This document shows positions 8,245 through 16,709 of a DNA stretch of 64,000 nt, piece by piece. Numbering within the stretch: position 1 is the stretch's first letter; each line of letters opens with the position of its first letter. The notes beneath the pieces were generated by a model. It did no database searches. It saw only the letters and a program-made list of their open reading frames with translations, and was not told the origin of the DNA. The position numbers were made by a program, and so were the translations under genes. The DNA comes from NC2004 sp050874905. Lineage in GTDB: Bacteria; Bacillota; Clostridia; Lachnospirales; Lachnospiraceae. The DNA is taken from NCBI GenBank assembly GCA_050874905.1, contig JBNMLP010000003.1, forward strand, positions 1-64,000. The letters are read 5' to 3'.

Positions 8245-8908
8245 AGTAAGAGTGCTGGAGATCAAGGAGAGTATCTTTGCAGACAATGACCGTCAGGCGG
8301 ATGCACTGCGGCAGGAATTAAAGGAGCGTGGGGTATTTTTACTGAATCTGATGTCCTCACCGGGGGCAGGCAAAACCACGACGCTGGTACAGACACTTTC
8401 GCTGTTAAAGGATAAGCTTGCGATCGGTGTGATGGAAGCGGACATTGATTCTGATGTAGACGCGAAAACGATCGCCAAAACAGGAGTAAGATCGATCCAG
8501 CTTCACACCGGAGGCATGTGTCATCTGGATGCGGATATGACCAGACAGGGCATTGAAGGACTGGATGTGACAGACCTTGATCTTGCTATTTTGGAAAATG
8601 TGGGAAATCTGGTCTGTCCGGCAGAATTTGATACCGGTGCGTCAAAAAACGTGATGATCCTTTCTGTTCCGGAGGGAGATGATAAACCATTAAAATATCC
8701 ATTGATGTTTGAGATCTGTGACGTGGTGCTGATCAACAAGATCGATGTGCTTCCATATTTTGATTTCGATATGGAACGGGTGAAGGAAGCGATCCACCGC
8801 AGAAATAAGAATGCGCTTATTTTCCCGATCAGTGCAAAGACAGGAGAGGGAATGAAAGAATGGGCAGCATGGCTGGAGGAAGCAGTCAAAGATTGGAAAC
8901 GTGCGTAA
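8237..8908 (+). CDS. hypB: HypB-like nickel-insertion GTPase
   Basis: This SIMIBI-class GTPase delivers nickel, with HypA, during maturation of nickel enzymes, classically [NiFe]-hydrogenase. Its 223 residues show P-loop SPGAGKTTT (41-49), the Cys/His metal site in GGMCHLDADM, ENVGNLVCPAEFD and the G4-like motif NKID. The N-terminal CXXC and histidine-rich extensions of some HypB proteins are absent, as in many homologues. It lies between the TetR gene and a large iron-sulfur flavoprotein, with hypA downstream, but no hydrogenase subunit or HypC/D/E/F is in this window. The nickel acceptor is therefore unknown. Confidence 0.9.
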   Translation: MSEVRVLEIKESIFADNDRQADALRQELKERGVFLLNLMSSPGAGKTTTLVQTLSLLKDKLAIGVMEADIDSDVDAKTIAKTGVRSIQLHTGGMCHLDADMTRQGIEGLDVTDLDLAILENVGNLVCPAEFDTGASKNVMILSVPEGDDKPLKYPLMFEICDVVLINKIDVLPYFDFDMERVKEAIHRRNKNALIFPISAKTGEGMKEWAAWLEEAVKDWKRA

Positions 8909-8931
8909 CATAAAGGGGAAGGAGAATGCGT

Positions 8932-11724
8932 ATGAAAAAGGAACTGGACAAAGAATTATATCCAGAGTATGTGTATCCGGAATACACACCGAAGGAAGAT
9001 GAACCGTTTCGGGAGCCGATCGCAAAGCTGGGCAAAAAGATCACAGACCGGATCCCGCAGAAGCTGGGATTGAAAAAGATCACCAGAAATGACCCGGAAT
9101 ACTGGGGACTTGCCGGAGTATTAAGCGATGAAGAGGCGGAACTGGCATTAAAGCTCGGGGTGAGAAAGCCGAAAACCTTAGCCGAGATCGTTGCTCTTTC
9201 CGGAATGGAGGAGAAACATTGCGAAGCACTTTTGGAAGAATTGGCAAGAAAAGGACTGCTCGAATACAACTATGAAAATGAGGCGCATGTCAAGCAGTAC
9301 GTTCTTCCGATGTATGTGCCGGGCTGTGCAGAATTTTTCAATATGAATGCCTCTATTCTGGAGTCAAATCCGGAAATGGGAACTTTCTTTGAGCATATGT
9401 CGAGACTGCCGTTGGAGAAGATCACGCCGTTTGTTCCGGAGGGTGGAGCCGGAATTGGAATGCATGTGATTCCGGTAGAAAAGGCGATTGAAATGGAGAA
9501 TGAATCCATTGATTTAGAACATATTTCCTACTGGCTCAGCAAATATGAGGGCAAGTATGCTGCCAGTCCATGTTCATGCCGTCGTTCCCGCCTGACACAT
9601 GGGGAAGGCTGTGCGGATGATCCGGAGGGATGGTGTATCGCTGTCGGAGATATGGCAGACTATGTAGTCGAAACACAAAAGGATGGCCGCTATATTACGA
9701 AGGAAGAGGCATTGGATATTTTCAAGGCGGCAGAGGAAAATGGATTTGTACATCAGATCACGAACATTGATGGCAAGCATAAGATCTTTGCTATCTGCAA
9801 CTGTAATGTCAACGTGTGCTATGCCCTTCGTACGTCTCAGTTATTTAATACGCCGAATATGTCCCGCTCCGCTTATGTGGCAAAAGTGGAGAAGCAAAGC
9901 TGTGTGGCATGTGGAAAATGCGTGGAAGCCTGTCCGGCAGGGGCAGTAAAGCTGGGGCAGAAGCTCTGTGACAAGGAAGGCTGTGAAGTGACCTATCCAA
10001 AGATGCCGCTTCCATCACAGCAGCCTTGGGGCGAGCATATGTGGACGCACAATTACCGGGATGTCAACCGGATCAACTGTTATGATACCGGAACTGCTCC
10101 TTGTAAGACAGCATGTCCTGCCCACATCGCAGTGCAGGGGTATGTAAAGCTGGCAAAAGAGGGACGTTACGAGGAGGCATTGGCCCTGATTAAACAGGAC
10201 AATCCGCTTCCGGTTGTATGTGGTCATGTCTGTAACCGGCGCTGTGAGGATGCCTGTACGAGAGCCGGGATTGATGAAGCCATCGCGATTGACGACATCA
10301 AACGGTTTGTGGCAGAGCGTGATCTATCGGCGGATACCCGCTATATTCCAAAGAAAACGGTGCCTTCTTTAAAGGGGGCATTTCCGGAAAAAATAGCGAT
10401 CATCGGAGCGGGGCCTGCAGGACTTTCCTGTGCCTACTTTTTAGCTTTGATGGGCTATGCACCGACGATCTTTGAGAAAAATGCAGAACCGGGTGGAATG
10501 CTTCGTTATGGAATTCCATCATACAAGCTGGAAAAAGATCTGCTTGCAGCAGAGATCGATGTGATCAAGGCACTTGGTGTTACGATCCGGTGTAATGTGG
10601 AGATTGGAAAAGACATTACGATAGAAGAATTGAAGCAACAGGGATATGCCGGCTTTTATCTGGCGATCGGCTGTCAGGAGGGCAGAAAACCGGGAATTGC
10701 CGGACAGGATGCCAAAGGCTGTGTGACTGCTGTAGAATTTTTAAGAGAGGCAGGTGCGAAAGAGGCTTATACGCTTCACGGAGATGTTGTCGTTGTCGGT
10801 GGTGGAAATGTAGCAATTGATGCGGCGCGGATCAGTACCCGCTGCACGGATGCCAAAGTTTCCATGGTCTGCTTAGAAGACAGAGACCATATGCCTGCCA
10901 GTGATGAGGAGATCCGGGAAGCACAAGCGGAGCATATTTCCTTACACTGTGGCTGGGGACCAAAAGAAGTATTAGAAGAAAATGGCGAAGTAACCGGTAT
11001 TGTGCTGAAGAAGTGTGTGCGCGTATTGGATGAGCAGGGACGATTTGCTCCGGAGTATGAGGAGGAGCAGTTGATGACGGTCCCTTGTAAGCAGGTCATC
11101 TTTTCTGTTGGTCAGGCAGTAAAATGGGACGGCCTTGGAGAAGAACTTTCCTTAGCACTTCGTCCAAACCAGACGGTACTCTCCAACCGACTGACGTACC
11201 AGACATCAAGACCGGATGTATTTGTCGGTGGAGATGTGGCAACTGGCCCGAGATTTGCGATCGATGCGATTGCAGCCGGAAGGGAAGGTGCGATTTCCCT
11301 GCACCGGTATGTACATGAGAACTGTACGCTGACGATCGGAAGAAACCGGAGAGATTTTGTAGAGCTTGACAAAGAGAACATTACTTATCCGGAGTATGAC
11401 AAAGAGAAACGACAGGTACCGGAAGCTGCCGATGAAACAAAGCAGGCACATACCTTCAGAGATCTGTCCCATGCACTTAGTGAGGAGCAGGTGAAGAAGG
11501 AAGCAGGCCGCTGCTTATCCTGTGGAGCGTCCGTTGTAGATCCAAATAAATGTATTGGCTGCGGCATCTGTACGACCAGATGTATGTTTGATGCGATCCA
11601 TTTGCACCGTGACATACCGAAAGCATCCGTGATGCGCACGTCAGAAGAAAAACTTCACTACATTTTGCCGAATATGGTAAAACAGTCGATCAAGGTGAAA
11701 TTCAAAAAGAAAAATCAGGAGTGA
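8932..11724 (+). CDS. large multidomain iron-sulfur FAD/NAD(P)H oxidoreductase
   Basis: This 930-residue redox protein is built in order as follows: a helical winged-helix-like N-terminus (about 40-105); a cysteine-rich region with CSCRRSRLTHGEGC (about 214) and CNCNVNVC (about 290); a ferredoxin motif CVACGKCVEACPAG (about 323); a glutamate-synthase-beta-like Fe-S region (CKTACPAH, CGHVCNRRCEDAC, about 391-445); an FAD dinucleotide fold (GAGPAGLSC, about 490); an NAD(P)H fold (GGGNVAIDAA, about 620); the FAD closing motif GGDVATGPRFA; and a C-terminal ferredoxin-like pair (CLSCGA, CIGCGICTTRC, about 861-885). It probably moves electrons between NAD(P)H and an unknown partner. It sits in the hypB-hypA operon. 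ATG 8932 is preferred over 8926 because GGAG ends one base before the latter. Confidence 0.8.
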   Translation: MKKELDKELYPEYVYPEYTPKEDEPFREPIAKLGKKITDRIPQKLGLKKITRNDPEYWGLAGVLSDEEAELALKLGVRKPKTLAEIVALSGMEEKHCEALLEELARKGLLEYNYENEAHVKQYVLPMYVPGCAEFFNMNASILESNPEMGTFFEHMSRLPLEKITPFVPEGGAGIGMHVIPVEKAIEMENESIDLEHISYWLSKYEGKYAASPCSCRRSRLTHGEGCADDPEGWCIAVGDMADYVVETQKDGRYITKEEALDIFKAAEENGFVHQITNIDGKHKIFAICNCNVNVCYALRTSQLFNTPNMSRSAYVAKVEKQSCVACGKCVEACPAGAVKLGQKLCDKEGCEVTYPKMPLPSQQPWGEHMWTHNYRDVNRINCYDTGTAPCKTACPAHIAVQGYVKLAKEGRYEEALALIKQDNPLPVVCGHVCNRRCEDACTRAGIDEAIAIDDIKRFVAERDLSADTRYIPKKTVPSLKGAFPEKIAIIGAGPAGLSCAYFLALMGYAPTIFEKNAEPGGMLRYGIPSYKLEKDLLAAEIDVIKALGVTIRCNVEIGKDITIEELKQQGYAGFYLAIGCQEGRKPGIAGQDAKGCVTAVEFLREAGAKEAYTLHGDVVVVGGGNVAIDAARISTRCTDAKVSMVCLEDRDHMPASDEEIREAQAEHISLHCGWGPKEVLEENGEVTGIVLKKCVRVLDEQGRFAPEYEEEQLMTVPCKQVIFSVGQAVKWDGLGEELSLALRPNQTVLSNRLTYQTSRPDVFVGGDVATGPRFAIDAIAAGREGAISLHRYVHENCTLTIGRNRRDFVELDKENITYPEYDKEKRQVPEAADETKQAHTFRDLSHALSEEQVKKEAGRCLSCGASVVDPNKCIGCGICTTRCMFDAIHLHRDIPKASVMRTSEEKLHYILPNMVKQSIKVKFKKKNQE

Positions 11725-11728
11725 TCAC

Positions 11729-12073
11729 ATGCATGAACTTGGGGTAACATTTCATATTATGGATCATTTGGAAAAGGTAGCAGAAGAAAACAAGGTCGAA
11801 AAGATCAACAAGGTCACGTTGGAGATTGGCGAAGTATCGACGGTGATCCCGTCGTATCTGACCAACTGCTGGACGTGGGCGGCGAAGAAACGACCATTGT
11901 TTACCGGAGCAGAACTTATTGTGGAGACATTGCCGGCGGTTACGTTTTGCGAAGACTGTGAAAAAACTTATCCTACCGTAGCGTATGGAAAGGTTTGTCC
12001 GCATTGTGGCAGCGAGCATACGTATCTGATCAAAGGCAATGAATGCAACATTAAGGAAATAGAGGTAGAATAA
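11729..12073 (+). CDS. hypA: HypA-like nickel metallochaperone
   Basis: This 114-residue HypA binds nickel through the N-terminal MHE motif and structural zinc through CEDC and CPHC (about 73-92). It normally hands nickel to the target enzyme together with HypB. The core LEIGEVSTVIPSYL matches the family. It starts 4 bp after the flavoprotein stop, so translation is likely coupled. The Trp-rich segment NCWTWAAKKR differs from standard hydrogenase-type HypA and may reflect another partner. Confidence 0.88.
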   Translation: MHELGVTFHIMDHLEKVAEENKVEKINKVTLEIGEVSTVIPSYLTNCWTWAAKKRPLFTGAELIVETLPAVTFCEDCEKTYPTVAYGKVCPHCGSEHTYLIKGNECNIKEIEVE

Positions 12074-12100
12074 ACCAAAGAAAGAGAAGGAGGGATTGTT

Positions 12101-13138
12101 ATGTTCTTTCAAATTTACGGAGACAAAGCAGGCTGGCAGTTACTTGGCTGGCTGATGGTATTTGCAGGACTGGTGATCATGAATGAGGTAGCCCGTCGGT
12201 CGAAGGCAGGAGGTATCGCATGTTTTCTGGTGATTCCGGCAGCACTTACCATTTACTTTATTGCGATCTATGCGGGAGCCGCATCGGGCGCAAAGTGGGC
12301 ACTCAATAATGACACCTATGTACATATGAACAGCTGGTTTCATTATGCTAAGTTGTATGCGGCAACAGCAGGATGTATCGGCTTCATGATCTTAAAGTAT
12401 CACTGGGGCAAGCTTGGCAAATCACATGCATTCAAAGTATTTCCATTTGTCATTGTGGCGATCAACATTCTGATCGCGGTAGCATCCGACTTTGAATCTG
12501 CGATCCGTGCAGGTTCTTTAGCAGGCGGCTGGTGGCTGTCTTCTGAGGGTGTGTGGCTTTATGGCGGCTGGTGGAATGTATTGAATGGTCTGGCAGGACT
12601 GTTTAATATTTTCTGTATGACTGGCTGGTGGGGTATTTACTCTTCTAAGGATAAGAAGGATATGCTCTGGCCGGATATGATCTGGGTATATGTACTGGCA
12701 TATGATATCTGGAACTTCCAGTACACGTATCTGAATCTTCCAACACATTCCTGGTATTGTGGTCTTGCACTGCTTCTGGCACCAACATTTGCCGCAGCAC
12801 TTTGGAACAAAGGTGGCTGGATTCAGAACCGTGCCAATACACTGGCTCTGTGGTGTATGTTTGCGCAGGTATTCCCACTGTTTCAGGATGCGAGCCGTTT
12901 CACCACGGTTACTTCCGTTTACGGAGAAGGTGGAATTGCAGCAGCAATGGGAAGCGCAATGCCAACCGTAGCAAATCCGACCGCACAGGGATTGATCTCT
13001 GTGATCTCCATTGCAGTCAATGTATTCGTCTTTGCTTACATCTTAAAGAAAGCACATGCGGCAAAGACCAATCCGTGGAAGCACGAGATCTTTGTGGATA
13101 CAAACGATTACAAAGAAGCAATGTCACGCGCGGAATAA
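12101..13138 (+). CDS. polytopic membrane protein, DUF5692-like
   Basis: This 345-residue protein has about nine or ten hydrophobic helices and is unusually rich in Trp, Tyr and Gly (for example GGWWLSSEGVWLYGGWW). It resembles the DUF5692 family of uncharacterised anaerobe membrane proteins; that family name is from memory and not checked. It is the last gene of the TetR-hypB-flavoprotein-hypA operon, 27 bp after hypA behind AAGGAGGG, and is followed by a terminator. Nickel transport, quinone or electron transfer, or substrate uptake are all possible, and none is shown by motifs. Confidence 0.7.
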   Translation: MFFQIYGDKAGWQLLGWLMVFAGLVIMNEVARRSKAGGIACFLVIPAALTIYFIAIYAGAASGAKWALNNDTYVHMNSWFHYAKLYAATAGCIGFMILKYHWGKLGKSHAFKVFPFVIVAINILIAVASDFESAIRAGSLAGGWWLSSEGVWLYGGWWNVLNGLAGLFNIFCMTGWWGIYSSKDKKDMLWPDMIWVYVLAYDIWNFQYTYLNLPTHSWYCGLALLLAPTFAAALWNKGGWIQNRANTLALWCMFAQVFPLFQDASRFTTVTSVYGEGGIAAAMGSAMPTVANPTAQGLISVISIAVNVFVFAYILKKAHAAKTNPWKHEIFVDTNDYKEAMSRAE

Positions 13139-13150
13139 GATAGACTCTAT

Positions 13151-13210
13151 AAAATGTGTTCTGCCGTTTTGGGATGATATTGTCCCGGAACGGATCAGAA
13201 CACATTTTTT
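13151..13210 (+). terminator. intrinsic terminator of the hyp operon
   Basis: AAAATGTGTTCTG (13151-13163) pairs with CAGAACACATTTT (13196-13208), with an inner CCGTT/AACGG stem, followed by a T-run to 13210. It sits 13 bp after the DUF5692-like gene. Confidence 0.85.
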
Positions 13211-13211
13211 A

Positions 13212-13220
13212 TGCTATAAT
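13212..13220 (+). promoter_or_regulatory. extended -10 promoter of glycerate kinase
   Basis: TGCTATAAT is an extended -10 lying directly after the terminator, about 41 bp before the glycerate kinase start. No good -35 is visible at the expected distance, which is common with TGN extended elements. Confidence 0.6.
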
Positions 13221-13260
13221 AAAGCAAATGCAAATGACAACAAAAGACAGGAGGATCACC

Positions 13261-14454
13261 ATGCAGAAAGCGAAAAAACGTATTCTGATCGCAATGGATT
13301 CTTTCAAGGGAAGCATGACCTCCCTGGAGGTTGGAAATACAGTGAAGGAAGCGATACTGGAACAGGCACCACAAGCAGAGGTTACGGTTGTCCCGGTTGC
13401 CGATGGCGGAGAGGGGACGCTGTTTGCACTCACTTATCAGAAGGAGCATGTGAGCGAAAAAACAGTGACAGTGACAGGCCCTCTGGGGGAAAAGGTAGCA
13501 GCTTCTTATACGATCTATGAGCAGAAAGGACGAAAAACGGCGGTGATCGAAATGGCAAAGGCAGCAGGACTTCCTCTTGTGCCGCCGGAAAAAAGAAATC
13601 CGATGTACACGACAACGTATGGTGTGGGAGAGCTGATAAAGGATGCCTGCAAGATGGGGTGTCGTGAACTGATACTGGGAATTGGGGGAAGCGCGACCAA
13701 TGATGCCGGAGTTGGCATGTTACAGGCACTGGGTTTTCATTTTTATGACCGGCAGGGCGAGGAGGTTGCATTTGGGGCAGCCGGTGTCGCTGACATTGTG
13801 GATCTTTCATATGAAGACGCATTGCCGGAGTTAAGTTCCTGCACGTTTTTGGTAGCGTGTGATGTGATCAATCCTTTGGTGGGGGAGCAGGGCTGCAGTG
13901 CAGTATTTGGACCGCAAAAAGGAGCAGATGCTTTTATGGTGACGCAGATGGATGCGGCACTGAACCGCTATGCTAATCTGGTGGAAGCGATCGCAGATTG
14001 TGATGCCAGTGAGCTTACCGCTGGTGGAAACCGTTGGACACCGGGAGCAGGAGCTGCCGGAGGACTGGGATATGCCTGCCTGCTGTTTTTCCATGCAACA
14101 CTGATACCGGGGATTGAGCTGGTACTTCAAAAAACAAAATTTTGTTCTGCGATAAAAGAGGCAGAAGTAGTGATCACCGGGGAAGGAAGACTGGATGCGC
14201 AGACGCTGCAGGGTAAAACACCAGCCGGGGTAGCAGCCTATGCCAGAAAGTATCACATTCCTTGCTATGTGATCGCCGGCTGTTTTGGCGAGGGGGCTAA
14301 GCAGTGTCAAAAGAGCGGTTTGTTTGCCGGCTGTTATGCACTGACGAAAGAAAGCAGTAAAGAAATGCTGCAACAGCAAATGGGAAAAGCACAAACGGGG
14401 CAGAATATCAGGAAACTGATTCATTCATTATACGAAAAAGGAGAAGAATTATGA
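13261..14454 (+). CDS. glxK: glycerate kinase
   Basis: This 397-residue cytoplasmic kinase of the glycerate kinase type 1 (GlxK/GarK) family phosphorylates D-glycerate with ATP, giving 2-phosphoglycerate in the E. coli type. Diagnostic segments are DSFKGSMTSLEVGN near the N-terminus, VADGGEGT, LGIGGSATNDAGVGMLQALG and TGEGRLDAQTLQGKTP. The start at 13261 has AGGAGG seven bases upstream; in-frame upstream codons lie in the terminator/promoter region. The next gene starts overlapping its stop (ATTATGATAC), so the two are probably co-transcribed. Confidence 0.92.
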   Translation: MQKAKKRILIAMDSFKGSMTSLEVGNTVKEAILEQAPQAEVTVVPVADGGEGTLFALTYQKEHVSEKTVTVTGPLGEKVAASYTIYEQKGRKTAVIEMAKAAGLPLVPPEKRNPMYTTTYGVGELIKDACKMGCRELILGIGGSATNDAGVGMLQALGFHFYDRQGEEVAFGAAGVADIVDLSYEDALPELSSCTFLVACDVINPLVGEQGCSAVFGPQKGADAFMVTQMDAALNRYANLVEAIADCDASELTAGGNRWTPGAGAAGGLGYACLLFFHATLIPGIELVLQKTKFCSAIKEAEVVITGEGRLDAQTLQGKTPAGVAAYARKYHIPCYVIAGCFGEGAKQCQKSGLFAGCYALTKESSKEMLQQQMGKAQTGQNIRKLIHSLYEKGEEL

Positions 14455-15431
14455 TACGATATCGTTGGGCAACACTTGGTTGTGGTGTGATCGCACATCA
14501 GTTAGCAGAAGCAATGAAAGCGCAGGGGGCAACCCTTTATTCGGTGGCCAACCGAACCAAAGCAAAGGCAGAGCAGTTTGCGGCACAGTATGGGATTGAA
14601 AAAGTATATGACACGATCGAGGAAGTATTTGAAGATGAAAATGTGGATGTGATCTACATTTCCACACCGCACAATACGCATCTTCCGTATCTGAAACAGG
14701 CACTGGCAGTCGGAAAACATGTTCTTTGTGAAAAATCTATTACGTTAAACAGCAAAGAACTGGCAGAGGCCGCAGCACTTGCAAAAGAAAATCATGTCAT
14801 TTTGGCAGAGGCGATGACGATCTATCATATGCCGATCTATAAAGAACTGAAAAAGCGGATTCAGACGGGAGAATTTGGTCCCCTGAAACTGATTCAGATG
14901 AACTTTGGAAGCTACAAAGAATATGATATGGAAAACCGCTTTTTTAATCGTCGTTTAGCAGGTGGGGCAATGCTTGATATTGGGGTATATGCTCTGTCCT
15001 TTGTCCGCTACTTTATGAGTTCCAAACCGGAGGAGATACTGTCACAGGTGACCTATGCGCCGTCCGGTGTCGATGAGGAAGCAGGAATCTTATTAAAAAA
15101 CAAAGAACAGGAAATGGCAACGGTGCTGCTCTCTTTACATGCAAAGCAGCCAAAGCGGGGAATGCTTTCCTTTGACCGGGCGTATGTTGAGCTTTATGAA
15201 TATCCAAGAGGAGAGGAAGTCGTTATCACTTATACAGAGGACGGGCATCAGGAGGTTATCCGTGCCGGAAAAACAGCACAGGCATTGGAGTATGAAGTGC
15301 TTGATATGGAAGCTGCGATAGCGGGAGAAGCAGACGAGATGCAGTTTGCACTGACCGAGGATGTCATGGATCTGATGACTACGATCCGGGCGCAGTGGGG
15401 ACTCACTTATCCGGAGGAAGAAAAGAATTAG
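14451..15431 (+). CDS. Gfo/Idh/MocA-family NAD(P)-dependent oxidoreductase
   Basis: This 326-residue dehydrogenase has an N-terminal Rossmann fold (ATLGCGVIAHQLAEAM, about 7-23), the EKSITLN segment where the family has EKP, and a C-terminal alpha/beta domain. Members oxidise or reduce sugars, inositols or dihydrodiols; the substrate is not evident. It overlaps the glycerate kinase stop by 4 bp. Its own stop codon lies inside the CIRCE operator of the next gene. Confidence 0.8.
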   Translation: MIRYRWATLGCGVIAHQLAEAMKAQGATLYSVANRTKAKAEQFAAQYGIEKVYDTIEEVFEDENVDVIYISTPHNTHLPYLKQALAVGKHVLCEKSITLNSKELAEAAALAKENHVILAEAMTIYHMPIYKELKKRIQTGEFGPLKLIQMNFGSYKEYDMENRFFNRRLAGGAMLDIGVYALSFVRYFMSSKPEEILSQVTYAPSGVDEEAGILLKNKEQEMATVLLSLHAKQPKRGMLSFDRAYVELYEYPRGEEVVITYTEDGHQEVIRAGKTAQALEYEVLDMEAAIAGEADEMQFALTEDVMDLMTTIRAQWGLTYPEEEKN

Positions 15432-15454
15432 CACTCTGTCTTGACGAGTGCTAA
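15428..15454 (+). promoter_or_regulatory. CIRCE operator (HrcA site)
   Basis: TTAGCACTC - nine bases - GAGTGCTAA is a perfect match to the CIRCE inverted repeat bound by the heat-shock repressor HrcA. It overlaps the -35 element of the promoter below and the stop codon of the upstream oxidoreductase gene. Confidence 0.95.
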
Positions 15455-15469
15455 CAAAAGTGCTACTAT
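15441..15469 (+). promoter_or_regulatory. sigma-A promoter of the DnaJ-like gene
   Basis: -35 TTGACG (15441-15446), a 17-bp spacer and -10 TACTAT (15464-15469). Transcription would start near 15476, leaving a leader of about 137 bases. Confidence 0.8.
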
Positions 15470-15549
15470 AGAGTTGGTAAAGGGAACAGACGGGAGATCA
15501 AAGCAGCATACCCTGCTGTAATTTCTATATTTATAAATAAGAGTGCAAG

Positions 15550-15582
15550 GGAGAGCTGCAAGTACAGTTCTCCTGTTTTTTA
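15550..15582 (+). terminator. terminator-like hairpin in the dnaJ-like leader
   Basis: GGAGAGCTG (15550-15558) pairs with CAGTTCTCC (15565-15573) around a 6-base loop, followed by TGTTTTTT. It lies between the CIRCE promoter and the gene it serves, so it would make a transcript of about 105 bases unless read through. It may be an attenuator or the end of a small RNA. Confidence 0.65.
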
Positions 15583-15612
15583 TCAGAAAATAGCAGGAAG
15601 GAGGAATCTGTT

Positions 15613-16578
15613 ATGTCACAGAAACGAGATTATTATGATGTGTTGGGAGTCAGCCGGCAGGCAGATGAGGCAACGATCAAACGTGCATATCGAAAACTTG
15701 CAAAAAAATACCATCCGGATACCAATGCAGGAAACAAGGAAGCGGAACAGAAATTCAAAGAGATTTCAGAGGCCTATTCCGTGTTGAGCGATAAAGAGAA
15801 AAAGAAATTATATGACCAGTTTGGACACGCAGCATTTGAACAGGGAGGAGATCCCGGCGGTGGATATAGCGGAGGCTTTTCTGGTTTTGAAGGCAGTCCG
15901 TTTGGCTCCGGTTTTGGTGGAGGTCAGACGTTCCACTTTGAGGGTGGTAACATGGACGACTTCATGAATGATATTTTTGGAGGTTTCTTCCATGGAGGTG
16001 GTCGTGCGTCCGGACAGCGAAGTGATCCATTTGGTGGAGCAAGACAGCAGACGAAGGGGGAAGATATAGAAACGACGATCTCCATTACTTTTGAGGAGGC
16101 TGCATTTGGCTGTGATAAGCGGCTGCGTCTGTCTTCAGAAGGACGTCCGGGAAACTCTGCGATCGAGGTACACATTCCTGCCGGGATCAATCAGGGGCAG
16201 TCTGTGCGCCTGAAAGGAAAAGGACAGAAGAATCCTTATGGAGCAGATGGTGACCTTTTGATCAAGGTCAATATTCTTGATAAAAAGGGCTACGAGCGGA
16301 AAGGTCAGGATGTATATACGACAGTAACCATTCCTTATACGACAGCCGTATTAGGAGGAGAGACAAAGGTGCATACCTTGTATGGTGATGTGTTGTTAAA
16401 CATCAAGGAAGGAACACAGTCCGGCACGAAGATCCGTCTGCGCGGAAAGGGTATCCAGAAGATGAATCATCCAAACGAACATGGAGACCAGTATGCGGTT
16501 GTCCAGATCGATGTACCAAGCCATCTCAGTCCGAAAGCGAGAGAAAAGTTAAGAGAATATCAGCAGATGATCGGCTGA
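15613..16578 (+). CDS. DnaJ-class co-chaperone without zinc finger (CbpA-like)
   Basis: This 321-residue J-domain protein has J domain 1-70 with the essential HPD in KYHPDTN, a Gly/Phe-rich linker (about 77-140), and a two-part DnaJ C-terminal substrate-binding domain (about 150-320). The CXXCXGXG zinc-finger repeats of canonical DnaJ are absent, as in CbpA and related type II co-chaperones. It stimulates the ATPase of DnaK. A perfect CIRCE operator upstream shows control by HrcA, although no hrcA, grpE or dnaK is nearby. Confidence 0.9.
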   Translation: MSQKRDYYDVLGVSRQADEATIKRAYRKLAKKYHPDTNAGNKEAEQKFKEISEAYSVLSDKEKKKLYDQFGHAAFEQGGDPGGGYSGGFSGFEGSPFGSGFGGGQTFHFEGGNMDDFMNDIFGGFFHGGGRASGQRSDPFGGARQQTKGEDIETTISITFEEAAFGCDKRLRLSSEGRPGNSAIEVHIPAGINQGQSVRLKGKGQKNPYGADGDLLIKVNILDKKGYERKGQDVYTTVTIPYTTAVLGGETKVHTLYGDVLLNIKEGTQSGTKIRLRGKGIQKMNHPNEHGDQYAVVQIDVPSHLSPKAREKLREYQQMIG

Positions 16579-16616
16579 CAGGCATAAAGCGAAAATGAAC
16601 AGAATATAGTGAAAAG

Positions 16617-16683
16617 AAAAACCGCTTATTTGACAAGCAACCTATTATGGTCTATGATGGTGTTTGCCGTAAAGCGGTTTTTT
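16617..16683 (+). promoter_or_regulatory. large-loop hairpin enclosing the uppP promoter
   Basis: AAAAACCGCTT (16617-16627) can pair with AAGCGGTTTTTT (16672-16683), a terminator-like pair for the upstream gene with a 44-base loop. In the loop are -35 TTGACA (16630-16635), a 17-bp spacer and -10 TATGAT (16653-16658), a good sigma-A promoter for uppP starting near 16665. Confidence 0.65.
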
Positions 16684-16709
16684 ATTTGGAAATAAAAGGA
16701 GGACATCGT

